Part shown: one piece after another, positions 25,648 through 33,770 of the stretch
How the letters are laid out: each line of letters starts with the position of its first letter
How positions within the stretch are numbered: the stretch's first letter is position 1
Notes under the pieces: model-generated
Seen by the model: only the letters and a program-made list of their open reading frames with translations
Databases searched by the model: none
Told to the model about the DNA's origin: nothing
Translations under genes and position numbers: made by a program
NCBI GenBank assembly: GCA_017997155.1
Contig: JAGOFO010000009.1
Span: forward strand, 1 to 33,979
Direction of reading: 5' to 3'
Source of the DNA: Myxococcota bacterium
GTDB lineage: Bacteria; Myxococcota_A; UBA9042; DTJE01
DNA: 33,979 nt

Positions 25648-26457
25648 TCAGCGGGCTTCCGTTGATCCTGCCGGAACCGCCGGCACCACGAACAATCTAC
25701 CGTCGGTCTCCTTGATTCCGATATAAAAATCGCAACCGAAAACCTTCCTGAGGACTGGATAAAGCATGACCTGGTCAGGGCTGCCGAATGCCTCGACGCG
25801 ACCGTCGCTGACCAGCATCAGGCGGTCGCAGACCAGCAAGGCCACGTTCAGGTCGTGAATGGCCGAGACGACGCAGAGTCCTGTTTCGCGCGCCCTGGCC
25901 GACAGACCACCGAGGATCCGAAGTGAGTGGGACACGTCGAGGTTGGCGGTCGGTTCGTCAAGCAGGAGAAGTCTTGAACCCTGGGCCACCGCGCGCGCAA
26001 TCAGAACGCGCCGCTGCTCACCGGCGGAAAGCTCCGTGTATTGCCTGCCCGCGAACGCGGCGACATCGGCGAATTCCATCGCGTCGCGAACAGCCTCGCG
26101 ATCACGGGCGGTTTCGAATACACCCGACAGATGGCAGGTCCTTCCCAGCGCGACCAGTTCGCGAACGGTCAGAGGGAATCCCGCGTGTAGAGAAGCAGAC
26201 AGAAAAGCGGCCAGTCGCGCGGCCTCGCGGCGGGGAATGGCGGCCGGATCACGCGCGAACACCCTGACCTGCCCGGAATCCGGCCTGATAAGACCGGCAG
26301 CCAGACGCAGTATCGTCGACTTGCCCGCGCCGTTCGGGCCGATGACGCCTATCAATTCACCCGGATGAAACTCGGCCTGGATTGTGTCGGCGGCAGGAAG
26401 CGACGAGCCCGGCCAGGAGAACGTGACCGAATCAAACCGCAGCGGGCAATCACTCAT
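25648..26457 (-). CDS. btuD: Cobalamin ABC transporter ATPase
   Basis: This 269-residue cytoplasmic ATPase powers the B12 importer. It has Walker A GPNGAGKS (40-47), the signature LSAGE (143-147), Walker B LLLLDEPT (163-170) and the switch His201 in SAIHDLN. It is of the FecE/BtuD type found with FecCD-type permeases. One oddity: the Q-loop, normally LPQ or LSQ, reads FLSAS, so Ala88 replaces the conserved Gln. Its ATG overlaps the permease stop in ATGA (26454-26457). It is the last gene of the riboswitch-led operon. Assignment to B12, not iron or haem, rests on the riboswitch and the neighbours. Confidence 0.92.
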   Translation of the reverse strand: MSDCPLRFDSVTFSWPGSSLPAADTIQAEFHPGELIGVIGPNGAGKSTILRLAAGLIRPDSGQVRVFARDPAAIPRREAARLAAFLSASLHAGFPLTVRELVALGRTCHLSGVFETARDREAVRDAMEFADVAAFAGRQYTELSAGEQRRVLIARAVAQGSRLLLLDEPTANLDVSHSLRILGGLSARARETGLCVVSAIHDLNVALLVCDRLMLVSDGRVEAFGSPDQVMLYPVLRKVFGCDFYIGIKETDGRLFVVPAVPAGSTEAR

Positions 26458-27455
26458 CTATTGCCCCTCCGCAGCAGCCACACGAAAACCGGGCCTCCAA
26501 CCAGGGCCGTGAGCACGCCGACCGGCGCCTCGGTCTCGAAGACAGGGAACAGCAGCCTGGTCGCCACGTCAGCCAGCACCAGGAATGCCGCGCCGGTAAA
26601 CATGCTGGCCGGAAGTGCCCACCGGTGATCGGATCCGACCAGCACCCTCACCCCGTGCGGGACGATCAAACCAACGAAACCGATCATCCCGGACACCGAG
26701 ACGGCCGAGGCGACCAGCAGCGAACCGGCGGCGAGCGCCACCCTGGTCACCCTGTGGGTATCCACTCCCACGGAAGCGGCGTCCTCATCGCCGACCGTGA
26801 GCGCGTTCAGGGCCGGGGAGATCATGAACAGAGTGACTCCACCAGCTACCGTCATGGCAACGGTCATGCCAATCGCCCATGGTCCCCTCACGTCGGACGA
26901 CAGCGTGCCCATCAGCCACATCAGCATCTCCTGCGCCTTCTGCGCCTTGACGACCGACTTGATGAACATGATGACCGCTGATGCGAAGGTGTTAAAGATG
27001 ACGCCGACCAGCAGAACCTCCCAGACATTGATGCGCCCCCGCGAGTCGCGGGAAAGCCACGAGGTCGCGGCAATTGACAGGAGCCCGAACACAAAGGCGA
27101 ACAGAGGGACACCGGCCTGTCCAAGAATGACCGAAACCGGCAGGATCATGGCCAGCGTGCCGCCGACCGCCGATCCACCCGCCACACCGATTACGTACGG
27201 GTCGGCCAGGGGATTTCTGAGCACCGCCTGAAATGCCATGCCAGCGGCGGCGAGGGACGCTCCCACCGAGGCGCCGATGATCGTTCTTGGAAGCCGTTCA
27301 CGAAGAAGGATGGCCCGATCGAGCGGAGAATCTCCGGTGACGGCCCCGAGCAGATCTATCGTGGTCGCCCCGAACGCGACGGACAGAACCATGGCGCCAA
27401 GGGCGCCGATTGCCATCAAGACCAGGACGAGGGTTCTGTCGGCTCGGATCTTCAA
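26454..27455 (-). CDS. btuC: Cobalamin ABC transporter permease (FecCD family)
   Basis: This 333-residue inner-membrane permease has about 9-10 helices and the family signature GMAFQAVLRNPLADPYVIGVAGGSAVG-like segment near residues 72-98, followed by conserved GFVGLIVPH near the C-terminal third (the part that contacts the ATPase). It would form the BtuC dimer that passes B12 from BtuF to the cytoplasm. The start is TTG 27455: it overlaps the btuF stop as TTGA and is preceded by GGAGGG at 5 nt, so a non-ATG start is well supported. Its stop overlaps btuD as ATGA. Confidence 0.93.
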   Translation of the reverse strand: MKIRADRTLVLVLMAIGALGAMVLSVAFGATTIDLLGAVTGDSPLDRAILLRERLPRTIIGASVGASLAAAGMAFQAVLRNPLADPYVIGVAGGSAVGGTLAMILPVSVILGQAGVPLFAFVFGLLSIAATSWLSRDSRGRINVWEVLLVGVIFNTFASAVIMFIKSVVKAQKAQEMLMWLMGTLSSDVRGPWAIGMTVAMTVAGGVTLFMISPALNALTVGDEDAASVGVDTHRVTRVALAAGSLLVASAVSVSGMIGFVGLIVPHGVRVLVGSDHRWALPASMFTGAAFLVLADVATRLLFPVFETEAPVGVLTALVGGPVFVWLLRRGNR

Positions 27456-28309
27456 CGTTTCCCTCCACGATCCAGGACGATCCGGATCTCTGCGGCCAGA
27501 GCGGCGGCGGCAGCCACGGCGTCAGGGCCGGGCAACAGGATCGCCTCGTCCGGGATGTGAACCACCGGAGCATCGATTCCGGAGTCGGTCAGGATCCCGG
27601 CCGAAGGTTCCCCGCCCGCGATCCCGTCTATGATCAACTCGGGGCGGGCCTTCAGAACCTGCTCAATCGACCACGTCGGAAACGTGACGGTAGCTGAATC
27701 AACCACGTTTTCAAGTCCCATCGCGGACATCAACTGACCCTGGAAGGACGATGGACCGGCGACGACCAGGGGTCTTGTCCCTACCACGAACAACGTGCGA
27801 CGACGTGGCATGCCGGTCGCGAGCGAGTCGAGCCCTCGATCGAAGTCGTCCACGAGCCGGGCGGCCTCGGCATCGGTTCCCGTCGCCTGGCCGATCGCCA
27901 GGATCGATCGCCTGACGTCGTCGAAGTCCTCGAACTCGATGGGCAGAAAAGATACTCCCGCCGGATGAAGAATCTCTACAAGACGGCCCTTGAGAACCGC
28001 GGGAGATCCGATGACGACGTCCGGCCGCGTCTCGGCTACCGCCTCCACCGAGACATCCAGTATCCCGCCAACCCTCGGGATGGCCCTGGCAGCCTCGGGT
28101 CTTTCGCAGTAACGCGTTACCCCGACAAGGCGATCACCGGCGCCAAGACGGAACACGATCAGTGTGGCGGAAGGTATCAACGACACGATCCGGGCGTTGG
28201 CGGGGGTTGATTCGGCACGGGGAGCGGGTCGGACTCGTTCCCCGCAGGAGCATGCCAGAAACGCGCACAGCAGCAGTGTCGAGCGAAACGTCATGCGCCG
28301 GATCGTCAT
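27452..28309 (-). CDS. btuF: Cobalamin-binding periplasmic protein, lipoprotein form
   Basis: I use ATG 28309 (285 residues), which overlaps the previous stop as ATGA and has GGGAGG 4-5 nt upstream; the frame runs further up but without a signal peptide there. A signal peptide ends in FLACSC, so one of the two Cys is probably lipidated. The mature part has class III binding-protein features: ARIVSLIPSAT at the first strand, VGVTRYCERP (compare YCDYP in BtuF), VGGILDVSVEAV and PDVVIG. It would capture B12 released by the outer-membrane receptor and deliver it to BtuCD. Related proteins bind haem or siderophores; the riboswitch and the YC motif favour B12. Confidence 0.9.
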   Translation of the reverse strand: MTIRRMTFRSTLLLCAFLACSCGERVRPAPRAESTPANARIVSLIPSATLIVFRLGAGDRLVGVTRYCERPEAARAIPRVGGILDVSVEAVAETRPDVVIGSPAVLKGRLVEILHPAGVSFLPIEFEDFDDVRRSILAIGQATGTDAEAARLVDDFDRGLDSLATGMPRRRTLFVVGTRPLVVAGPSSFQGQLMSAMGLENVVDSATVTFPTWSIEQVLKARPELIIDGIAGGEPSAGILTDSGIDAPVVHIPDEAILLPGPDAVAAAAALAAEIRIVLDRGGKR

Positions 28310-29481
28310 TCGACCTCCCGAAGCGAGCCGTCGGTGGTGTCGACCGCCACCAGCCTGTTCAACTTCAGACACGAAACCCAGGCGGTCACGCCTCGAGCCG
28401 ACGGTTCCAGCGCAAGGTCCCACGGGCTGCAGTTGACAGGCAGCGCCAGCGTCCGGACATCGCCCGTGACGGTGTCCACCACAGACAGGCTGTTGCTGCC
28501 CGAATTGACCACGTACAGATTCCCGTCCAGCACCTTCATCCGGTTAGGGGTCAGCATGTTGCGGGCGAGCTTCCTGACTCCGGCGGCCGGACCGGCGGCC
28601 GTGTCGAACGAAAGCACCTGGTTTGCAAGCGCCATCAGCAGATAGGTCGTGGTGCCGTCGAACTCGATATCGAGAAGCCCGTCCAGCAGGCCGGTCTGTC
28701 CCACAACGATCGGCCCCCACGGTTCATCGACCACGGACCATCCGACAGGATCCAGGAGCAGCACCTTGTCATCGTTGAAAAGTCCGACCATCAACAGGCC
28801 GTCCGGTCCCGGCGAGACAACCGTCGTATTCTGGACGTCCCCGGGCCCCAGGAACACCGGATTCGAGGCGCCGCGAACAACAGTTCCGGACTCCAGGTCC
28901 ACAACGAACAGAGCCGCGACGGTGCCGCTCCCGACCCAGGCCAGTCCATCCTTCACGACAATCCCCGAAGGATACCCCACGAGAGTCCCCTCGAGGTTCG
29001 GCAGCGGAATCACGACCGAAGGCGAAACGGCCGTATCGATGCCGTCCAGGTCGAAAGCACACAAACCGCCTGAGGTCACTGGACGGACTTCGCCGTCAAA
29101 TGACGTCAGCCCTGAACAGAGAACCCACAGACGATCGCCGGAGACCACGGCCTCCTGCGGATTCTCGAAGGGAAGCCCGATCATGTTCAGGACGACCGCT
29201 TCCGAAGCGTCGACGACTGTCAGGAATCCTTCTCCGTACGCAAGATAGGCGCCCTGGTACGCAAAGTTTGCGTTTGTAACAAAGACTCGATCATTCCAGA
29301 AGGCGACCCCCTCGGGCTGGGAAAAACCGCGATCGGCCGGCAAGCCCGGAACGTCCGTTTCAGCCTGGTCCCGAAGTCCGCCTTCATCGCCTCCGACCTG
29401 TTCCTGGGCGCATCCTAACCAGACGGTGGCCGACAAGACCGCCAGACTCAGAAACCTGTTCATCATGCGCTTTTTCCTCAT
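28306..29481 (-). CDS. Beta-propeller lipoprotein of the B12 operon, BtuG-like candidate
   Basis: This 391-residue protein has a signal peptide ending in the lipobox WLGC (Cys24 from the first ATG). The rest has the YncE/NHL-style propeller pattern: a repeated strand set with turns such as PEGVAFWNDRVFVTN, LTVVDASEAV, PSGIVVKDGLAWVG, LFVVDLESGTVV, MKVLDGNLYVVNSGSNSLSVVD and LNRLVAVDTTDG. It lies between btuB and btuF and overlaps both by 4 nt. In Bacteroides, BtuG is a surface propeller lipoprotein that binds B12 and sits on BtuB; position, anchor and fold match that role here. Homology to BtuG itself is not shown. ATGs at 29466 and 29463 are alternative starts. Confidence 0.85.
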   Translation of the reverse strand: MRKKRMMNRFLSLAVLSATVWLGCAQEQVGGDEGGLRDQAETDVPGLPADRGFSQPEGVAFWNDRVFVTNANFAYQGAYLAYGEGFLTVVDASEAVVLNMIGLPFENPQEAVVSGDRLWVLCSGLTSFDGEVRPVTSGGLCAFDLDGIDTAVSPSVVIPLPNLEGTLVGYPSGIVVKDGLAWVGSGTVAALFVVDLESGTVVRGASNPVFLGPGDVQNTTVVSPGPDGLLMVGLFNDDKVLLLDPVGWSVVDEPWGPIVVGQTGLLDGLLDIEFDGTTTYLLMALANQVLSFDTAAGPAAGVRKLARNMLTPNRMKVLDGNLYVVNSGSNSLSVVDTVTGDVRTLALPVNCSPWDLALEPSARGVTAWVSCLKLNRLVAVDTTDGSLREVE

Positions 29482-31394
29482 ATGTCTATCCTGACCGTGC
29501 CGAAAGCGGAAAAGCCGGGCAGCGGCTGCTGAAGGAAGTCGACGGCGTCGGTCTTGTTCGTGACATTCATGAAATCCAGGCTCAGGGTCAGCGAAGGAAT
29601 GGGTTTGACCAGCAGCCTCACGTCCAGCCGGAACCTGTCTTCTTCCATCACCGACTCGAACGCGTCAAGGTAGAAACCGGACTGCCAGGAAGGCTGCAGC
29701 AGAAGCTTGAACGGACCGCCCGAGAAGGCCAGTTCGCCGATCACCGTGTGTTCCGGCCTGGCCGGAAGCCACATACCCGTGGACGAGACCGTGGCGTCAA
29801 GCCATGTATAGGCGACGGATGCCCTGAACCACCTGTACTCCACGGCAGCGGACGTCTCGACTCCCCTGATGACGGCGCGTCCAGAGTTGGAGGCGCGGAT
29901 GACGAATGCGGAGACAGGCGCGAACGTGATCATGTTGAAACCGTAGTTCTCGAAATACGAGGCCTTCAGATTCCACCACGATCCGCGCCCGGCCTCGATT
30001 CCGAAGTCCCAGGCAAGCGAGTCCTCCGGCTCCAGATCCGGGTTGCCCTGGACGAATCCGCTGTCGAAATAGAGTTCCTCGAAGGTTGGCAGTCTGAACG
30101 AGCGCCCGACGTTCGCTGTCAGCCGCACGAGAGAATGCGGTTCGTACCAGATCCCGAGGGACGGGACCGGCCTGAAACCGAACCCGGAGTCGTATTCGAG
30201 TCTCAGATCGAAAGCGACCTGCCAGTTGTCCTCCGGCTCTCCCGCGACGAAACCGACGATCCCGGCCAGGGTTCCCCTGCTTGGCCAGTAATCGGACTGG
30301 CCAGCCCTGCGGACGCTGCCGCGGTCGTATCCGCCGTCAGCCCCGAAACGGAACGCGAAGCGTTTCCACGGCGCGGCAAGCGTGGAGAAACGGGCGCCGA
30401 AACCGCCGGACATCATCATCGTGTCCTGTGGAGCTCCCATGTTCGGATCAGAGTCACGGTATCCGAAAGCCAGGAACCTGCCATACAGATCGGCCGAAGT
30501 GGCGCCGCGCCTGCCGAACAGCCGTGGTCCCCGCCAGCCGACACCCGCGACGACCCTCGTGTCATCACCAAGTGCGGTCGTAGACGGAAACTGCTCCATG
30601 CCGGCGATCTCGCGGTCCACCCTGAAGACCTCGACCAGCGCCTGAAAACTGTGACCGTCAAGCGGTTCCGACTCAACCTTCAGCATACCCTCGAAGGCTG
30701 TTGACGCATTGTGCAGGCGATCCCTGCGCGCCCCGTTGGAATCGGTGAACCGGAACCCGCCGCCGGAGTGGGAGAACCCGGCCGCGGCCATCAAGCCGGT
30801 CACGGAGGCGTCGTCCGCGAACACGTGAGCGTGCGAGGCCTTCAATCGAACGGTCGAGAATGATCCGCCCGACAACAACGCCGTGGTCCTGTCTCCGTTG
30901 TCCAGGATGGAGGGAGTCCTGGCGTCTACCGTACCGCCGACCGCGTCGCTTCCCCTGACCGCTCCCAGTCCGCCCCTGGACACGTCGAGCGCGTCGAGCG
31001 GAAGCAGGCCGAGCGAGTTCAGGTCGGCCCCGCCCATGAAAACCGAGTTCAAGGGAATACCGTCGAGTGCCAGAAGCGTGGATCTGGGGTCGGCCCCCCG
31101 GATGGATATCGACACCGCCTGGCCGGGGCCACCGTTGTCGCGCACCATCACCGCCGGGGCGGTTTTGACCGCCGCGGACGGGCCGGCGGGCGATTCGAGG
31201 GCGGCCTGATCCGTGACCGTCGTGGTTCCGGGGCTCTCCCTGGCGAGAGGGTCGTCGCTCACGGGATCGCCAAAAACATCAATCCCGGGAACATCAATCG
31301 TGACAGGTTGTTCCTGCGCCGAAGCGGACGTGATCAGCAACATGCAGACGAGCGCCGGAAAAGGCGGGATGAAACGGAAGATACCTGTAGACAT
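29478..31394 (-). CDS. btuB: TonB-dependent outer-membrane cobalamin receptor
   Basis: I use ATG 31394 (638 residues); a longer frame from 31505 would begin inside the riboswitch. A signal peptide is cleaved after ASA (residue 26). A TonB-box-like stretch (VTIDVPGIDV) follows. The plug domain contains VSISIRGADPRSTLLALDGIPLN and GLGAVRGSDAVGGTVDA. The rest is an aromatic-rich barrel with the receptor hallmark GRSFRLPTFEELYFDSGFVQGNPDLEPE. The protein imports vitamin B12 across the outer membrane with TonB energy; the substrate is assigned from the upstream cobalamin riboswitch and the btuFCD neighbours. It ends in strand GTVRIDI, without the terminal Phe. Its stop overlaps the next gene as ATGA. 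Confidence 0.93.
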   Translation of the reverse strand: MSTGIFRFIPPFPALVCMLLITSASAQEQPVTIDVPGIDVFGDPVSDDPLARESPGTTTVTDQAALESPAGPSAAVKTAPAVMVRDNGGPGQAVSISIRGADPRSTLLALDGIPLNSVFMGGADLNSLGLLPLDALDVSRGGLGAVRGSDAVGGTVDARTPSILDNGDRTTALLSGGSFSTVRLKASHAHVFADDASVTGLMAAAGFSHSGGGFRFTDSNGARRDRLHNASTAFEGMLKVESEPLDGHSFQALVEVFRVDREIAGMEQFPSTTALGDDTRVVAGVGWRGPRLFGRRGATSADLYGRFLAFGYRDSDPNMGAPQDTMMMSGGFGARFSTLAAPWKRFAFRFGADGGYDRGSVRRAGQSDYWPSRGTLAGIVGFVAGEPEDNWQVAFDLRLEYDSGFGFRPVPSLGIWYEPHSLVRLTANVGRSFRLPTFEELYFDSGFVQGNPDLEPEDSLAWDFGIEAGRGSWWNLKASYFENYGFNMITFAPVSAFVIRASNSGRAVIRGVETSAAVEYRWFRASVAYTWLDATVSSTGMWLPARPEHTVIGELAFSGGPFKLLLQPSWQSGFYLDAFESVMEEDRFRLDVRLLVKPIPSLTLSLDFMNVTNKTDAVDFLQQPLPGFSAFGTVRIDI

Positions 31395-31425
31395 GCCCCT
31401 TGTCCCCGAGGAGTACAGTCCATCG

Positions 31426-31605
31426 TTTCCGGGCAGGTCTCCTGGCTTGGGGGGAACGGCCGTGGCCGAAGGTTCTTCCGCCTTCCCGGCAGGTGCCAGT
31501 GGCATTCCGGAAGAACCCTGGAAAATCCTCCCCCGTCACAGTGGCGGGACCGCGCGGGAATCACACCCGCTTCCCTCTCCGGGACGCATCGCGTCCACCC
31601 GGAAA
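31426..31605 (-). promoter_or_regulatory. Cobalamin (adenosylcobalamin-type) riboswitch
   Basis: The leader of btuB holds the class hallmarks in order: GGGAAGCGGGTGTGATTCCC (31558-31577), CCCGCCACTGT (31538-31548), ATGCCACTGG (31496-31505) and the B12 box AGCCAGGAGACCTGCCC (31431-31447). The outer stem P1 is TTTCCGGG at 31598-31605 with CCCGGAAA at 31426-31433, 8 bp perfect. A GGACGC/GCGTCC hairpin lies just inside. No U-run terminator follows; the B12 box is only 37 nt from the btuB start codon, so control of ribosome access is more likely than termination. High cobalamin should switch off the whole operon. Confidence 0.97.
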
Positions 31606-31681
31606 GAACGCAGCAAAGGTCTCACAGACGGACGATTATTTCAAGGTGGAGGGAAAACGGGACGGGGACGGATGCCGGAAA

Positions 31682-32515
31682 CTACGGGCAGGGGCAGGCC
31701 TGGTTGCACGCGACCGTGACAGGCGAACCACCGACCGGGCAGTTGTTGATCTCGCACTTGTTGTTGTACGTGTTGCCGTCGGCGCCGCACAGCGGAGCGG
31801 AGGCCATTCCCTCGCACGGCTCGCAAACGATGATGCATTCACCGAAATTGGAGAACATCGTGCGCTCGATCGTGACGCAGCCCTTGGCCGCCTTCAACGC
31901 GCAGAGATCGTCGAATTCGGTGACGCCGTCGATGTCGCAGACCTTGCCGCAATTCTGAATCGGCTGCGACTGGGCATCGCACTCGTCGACGAGGTCGCAG
32001 GGACACTCGTCGCAACTGGTGCGGCGCAGCAGGAAGTTGGTTTCACCGGTGATCAGGCATTCAATATCGCCTTCGCATCCGGGGCAGTCCGGCGCGTCGG
32101 CGCACAGCGCGCACGCGGCGCATGAGGCGCTGTTGTAGGTGACCTCGTCGATGCCGCAGACAGGTTCGTTGACCGTGGTGTCGCAGGGGCACATCGGCGG
32201 CACGTTCGTGTCGATACCGGTGTCCTCGACGACATCCGTCTTAACGTCGTCCTCGACATCAACATCGACATTGACGTCCTGGACCGTGTCCTGAACCGTC
32301 GTATCCTGACCCTCGTCCCGGACGGTGTCGTCCTTTTCACCAAGATCCTTGGGGGTATCGGGAACGAATGTGTCCTGGACGTCTTCGGGGACTATCGTGT
32401 CTTCGACACCCGTATCGTTGCCGGTATCCAGCGGGGGGGGGTTATCGTTACCACAGGCAATGGCGAAGGACGCCACGGCAGCCAGCACGACGAAAACGCT
32501 TGTTTTTCTGGACAT
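31682..32515 (-). CDS. Triple-Kazal-like lipoprotein
   Basis: I use ATG 32515 (277 residues; GGAGGG 5 nt upstream). The signal peptide ends in a lipobox AIAC (Cys21). An Asp/Thr/Val linker spans about 22-107. Three Cys-rich modules follow. Module 1 (about 108-153) has PVCGIDEVTYNSASC; module 2 (about 167-228) has KVCDIDGVTEFDDLC; module 3 (about 229-277) has PLCGADGNTYNNKC, a clear Kazal core. Kazal domains inhibit serine proteases; modules 1 and 2 are divergent. A surface inhibitor guarding against foreign or own proteases is plausible. A run of nine C lies just after the lipobox. It precedes the B12 riboswitch on the same strand but is probably a separate unit. Confidence 0.87.
   Translation of the reverse strand: MSRKTSVFVVLAAVASFAIACGNDNPPPLDTGNDTGVEDTIVPEDVQDTFVPDTPKDLGEKDDTVRDEGQDTTVQDTVQDVNVDVDVEDDVKTDVVEDTGIDTNVPPMCPCDTTVNEPVCGIDEVTYNSASCAACALCADAPDCPGCEGDIECLITGETNFLLRRTSCDECPCDLVDECDAQSQPIQNCGKVCDIDGVTEFDDLCALKAAKGCVTIERTMFSNFGECIIVCEPCEGMASAPLCGADGNTYNNKCEINNCPVGGSPVTVACNQACPCP
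32433..32441 (-). repeat. C9 homopolymer tract inside the Kazal lipoprotein gene
   Basis: Nine consecutive C on the coding strand (codons for Asn-Pro-Pro-Pro at residues 25-28) lie directly behind the lipobox. Slippage by one base here would shift the frame right after the signal peptide and abolish the protein, as in phase-variable surface genes. The assembled sequence is in frame. Confidence 0.7.
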
Positions 32516-32613
32516 CAAATCCCTCCGGATACGTTGTTCACAACAGTCGAGACCGCCCCGAAACCCGGGTTTATCCATGGAATGCCGACAAACATTTTAA
32601 TGTAATTGGCTTT

Positions 32614-33561
32614 TCAGGGCAAGAAGACTCGAATGGTCGTCTGAAGATAGAATCCGTCCGCGTCCCAGACGTCGTGAGCATAGCCGACATCGACAGCCAC
32701 GATCTTCGACACGTAGCCTATTCCAAGCGATACCCGCATCTCGTCGACCTGGACTCCGTCGTTGCCGGTGTGACCGACACGGTCCCAGTTGAACCCGGCA
32801 CGCAGCGCGACCACGTTCCGGATCATCACCTCAAGGCCGCCCATCAGGCTGGGCGTGGCGACACCGAACGTTGAAAAGTCCACATCGCAGTCCAGTCCGA
32901 AATTGACGATCGAATAGGAAATACCGAGTCCGACGCCCACTTTTCTAGGGGCCAGAGTCCAGGTCCGCCTGCCGAACCCGGTCGAGTTCTTGATCTCCAC
33001 GTTCGCGAGGTTTCCGGACTGGGCGGCATTCTGGATCAGGTTCTGGCCGGTGACTCCGACCCAGAAAATGTTCATGATCCCCAGCAGCACACCGAGATCC
33101 ATGTCCGCATACCAGCTTGAATCGGTTACGTCGGACCGGACGTTCATCACCCTCATGGTCAGGCCGGCGCCGATGAAGATGATGTCGTTTGCCCACTTCG
33201 TCGACAGCGCCGAGCGGATATCGTGGGTCATGGTGTCGTCGCCCTCGTCGGCGTACCCGAATACGTAGGACAATCCACCGGAGACCCACTTATTCGTGGT
33301 CGAATCGACAAACGAGGCCGAGGCCTGGTGCCACTGGGTCCAATGCGAATAAGCGTACCCCATGTTCACGGAGTACTGGTTGATCTGCGGAATGGTCGCG
33401 GGGTTGAAGAAAAGGCCGTCCGCGCCCATCCCGACAGCGCGCATCGCGTCACCCATCGACAGCGAACGCGCCGTGGAACCGTCGGTCCTGGCAACGGCGG
33501 TCAGGGGAACAACGGACAGACCGGCCACAAACAGGGCCACGATCACGCAGAGGCGCTTCAT
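32614..33561 (-). CDS. Outer-membrane beta-barrel protein, PorV/UPF0164-like
   Basis: I choose ATG 33561 (315 residues) because it begins a clean signal peptide (MKRLCVIVALFVAGLSVVP). Upstream in-frame ATGs to 33654 add only non-signal residues, and no start here has a strong ribosome site. The mature N terminus carries the pattern STARSLSMGDAMRAVGMGADGLFFNPATIPQ, typical of PorV, UPF0164 and FadL-related barrels (compare SARxxGMGGA...YYNPA). About ten to fourteen amphipathic strands follow, the last being FYLQTTIRVFLP. In other groups such barrels help surface lipoproteins or secreted proteins, or transport hydrophobic molecules; which applies here is unknown. It lies 98 bp upstream of the Kazal lipoprotein on the same strand, so co-transcription is possible. 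Confidence 0.82.
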   Translation of the reverse strand: MKRLCVIVALFVAGLSVVPLTAVARTDGSTARSLSMGDAMRAVGMGADGLFFNPATIPQINQYSVNMGYAYSHWTQWHQASASFVDSTTNKWVSGGLSYVFGYADEGDDTMTHDIRSALSTKWANDIIFIGAGLTMRVMNVRSDVTDSSWYADMDLGVLLGIMNIFWVGVTGQNLIQNAAQSGNLANVEIKNSTGFGRRTWTLAPRKVGVGLGISYSIVNFGLDCDVDFSTFGVATPSLMGGLEVMIRNVVALRAGFNWDRVGHTGNDGVQVDEMRVSLGIGYVSKIVAVDVGYAHDVWDADGFYLQTTIRVFLP

Positions 33562-33680
33562 TTCGACAACCGCCGGTTCCAGATGGTGAAGACCTGCCAT
33601 CCCGCAATCGGATAGATGCGGGAACGATTTGTCTAACGGTATTGATGCAGGCACGAACTGTCAAGAAATCGGCAGGATTG

Positions 33681-33709
33681 TAGACAGAATACAGTCGCCG
33701 GGATATGGT
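33681..33709 (+). promoter_or_regulatory. Possible promoter of the glycosyltransferase gene
   Basis: TAGACA (33681-33686, five of six to -35) is followed at 17 nt by TATGGT (33704-33709, four of six to -10). Transcription would start near 33716, about 55 nt before the ATG at 33771. Confidence 0.42.
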
Positions 33710-33770
33710 TTTGCGACCATGGTGGTGTTAGGCTGAAAGGCCTTGATGAAACGGCATCCGGAGGATTTCG

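Noticed and set aside
25648-28309. Reading the ABC transporter as haem or siderophore uptake
   Set aside because: FecCD-type parts alone would allow it, but the cobalamin riboswitch at the head of the same overlapping gene set and the YCERP motif in the binding protein favour B12.
31395-31505. Extended start for btuB at 31505
   Set aside because: That ATG is part of the conserved riboswitch core ATGCCACTGG, and the added residues contain no signal peptide; the signal peptide begins at 31394.
32592-32603. AT-rich inverted repeat ACATT-TT-AATGT after the barrel gene
   Set aside because: Five-bp A/T arms with a 2-nt centre are too weak for a terminator and are expected by chance in an AT-rich spacer.
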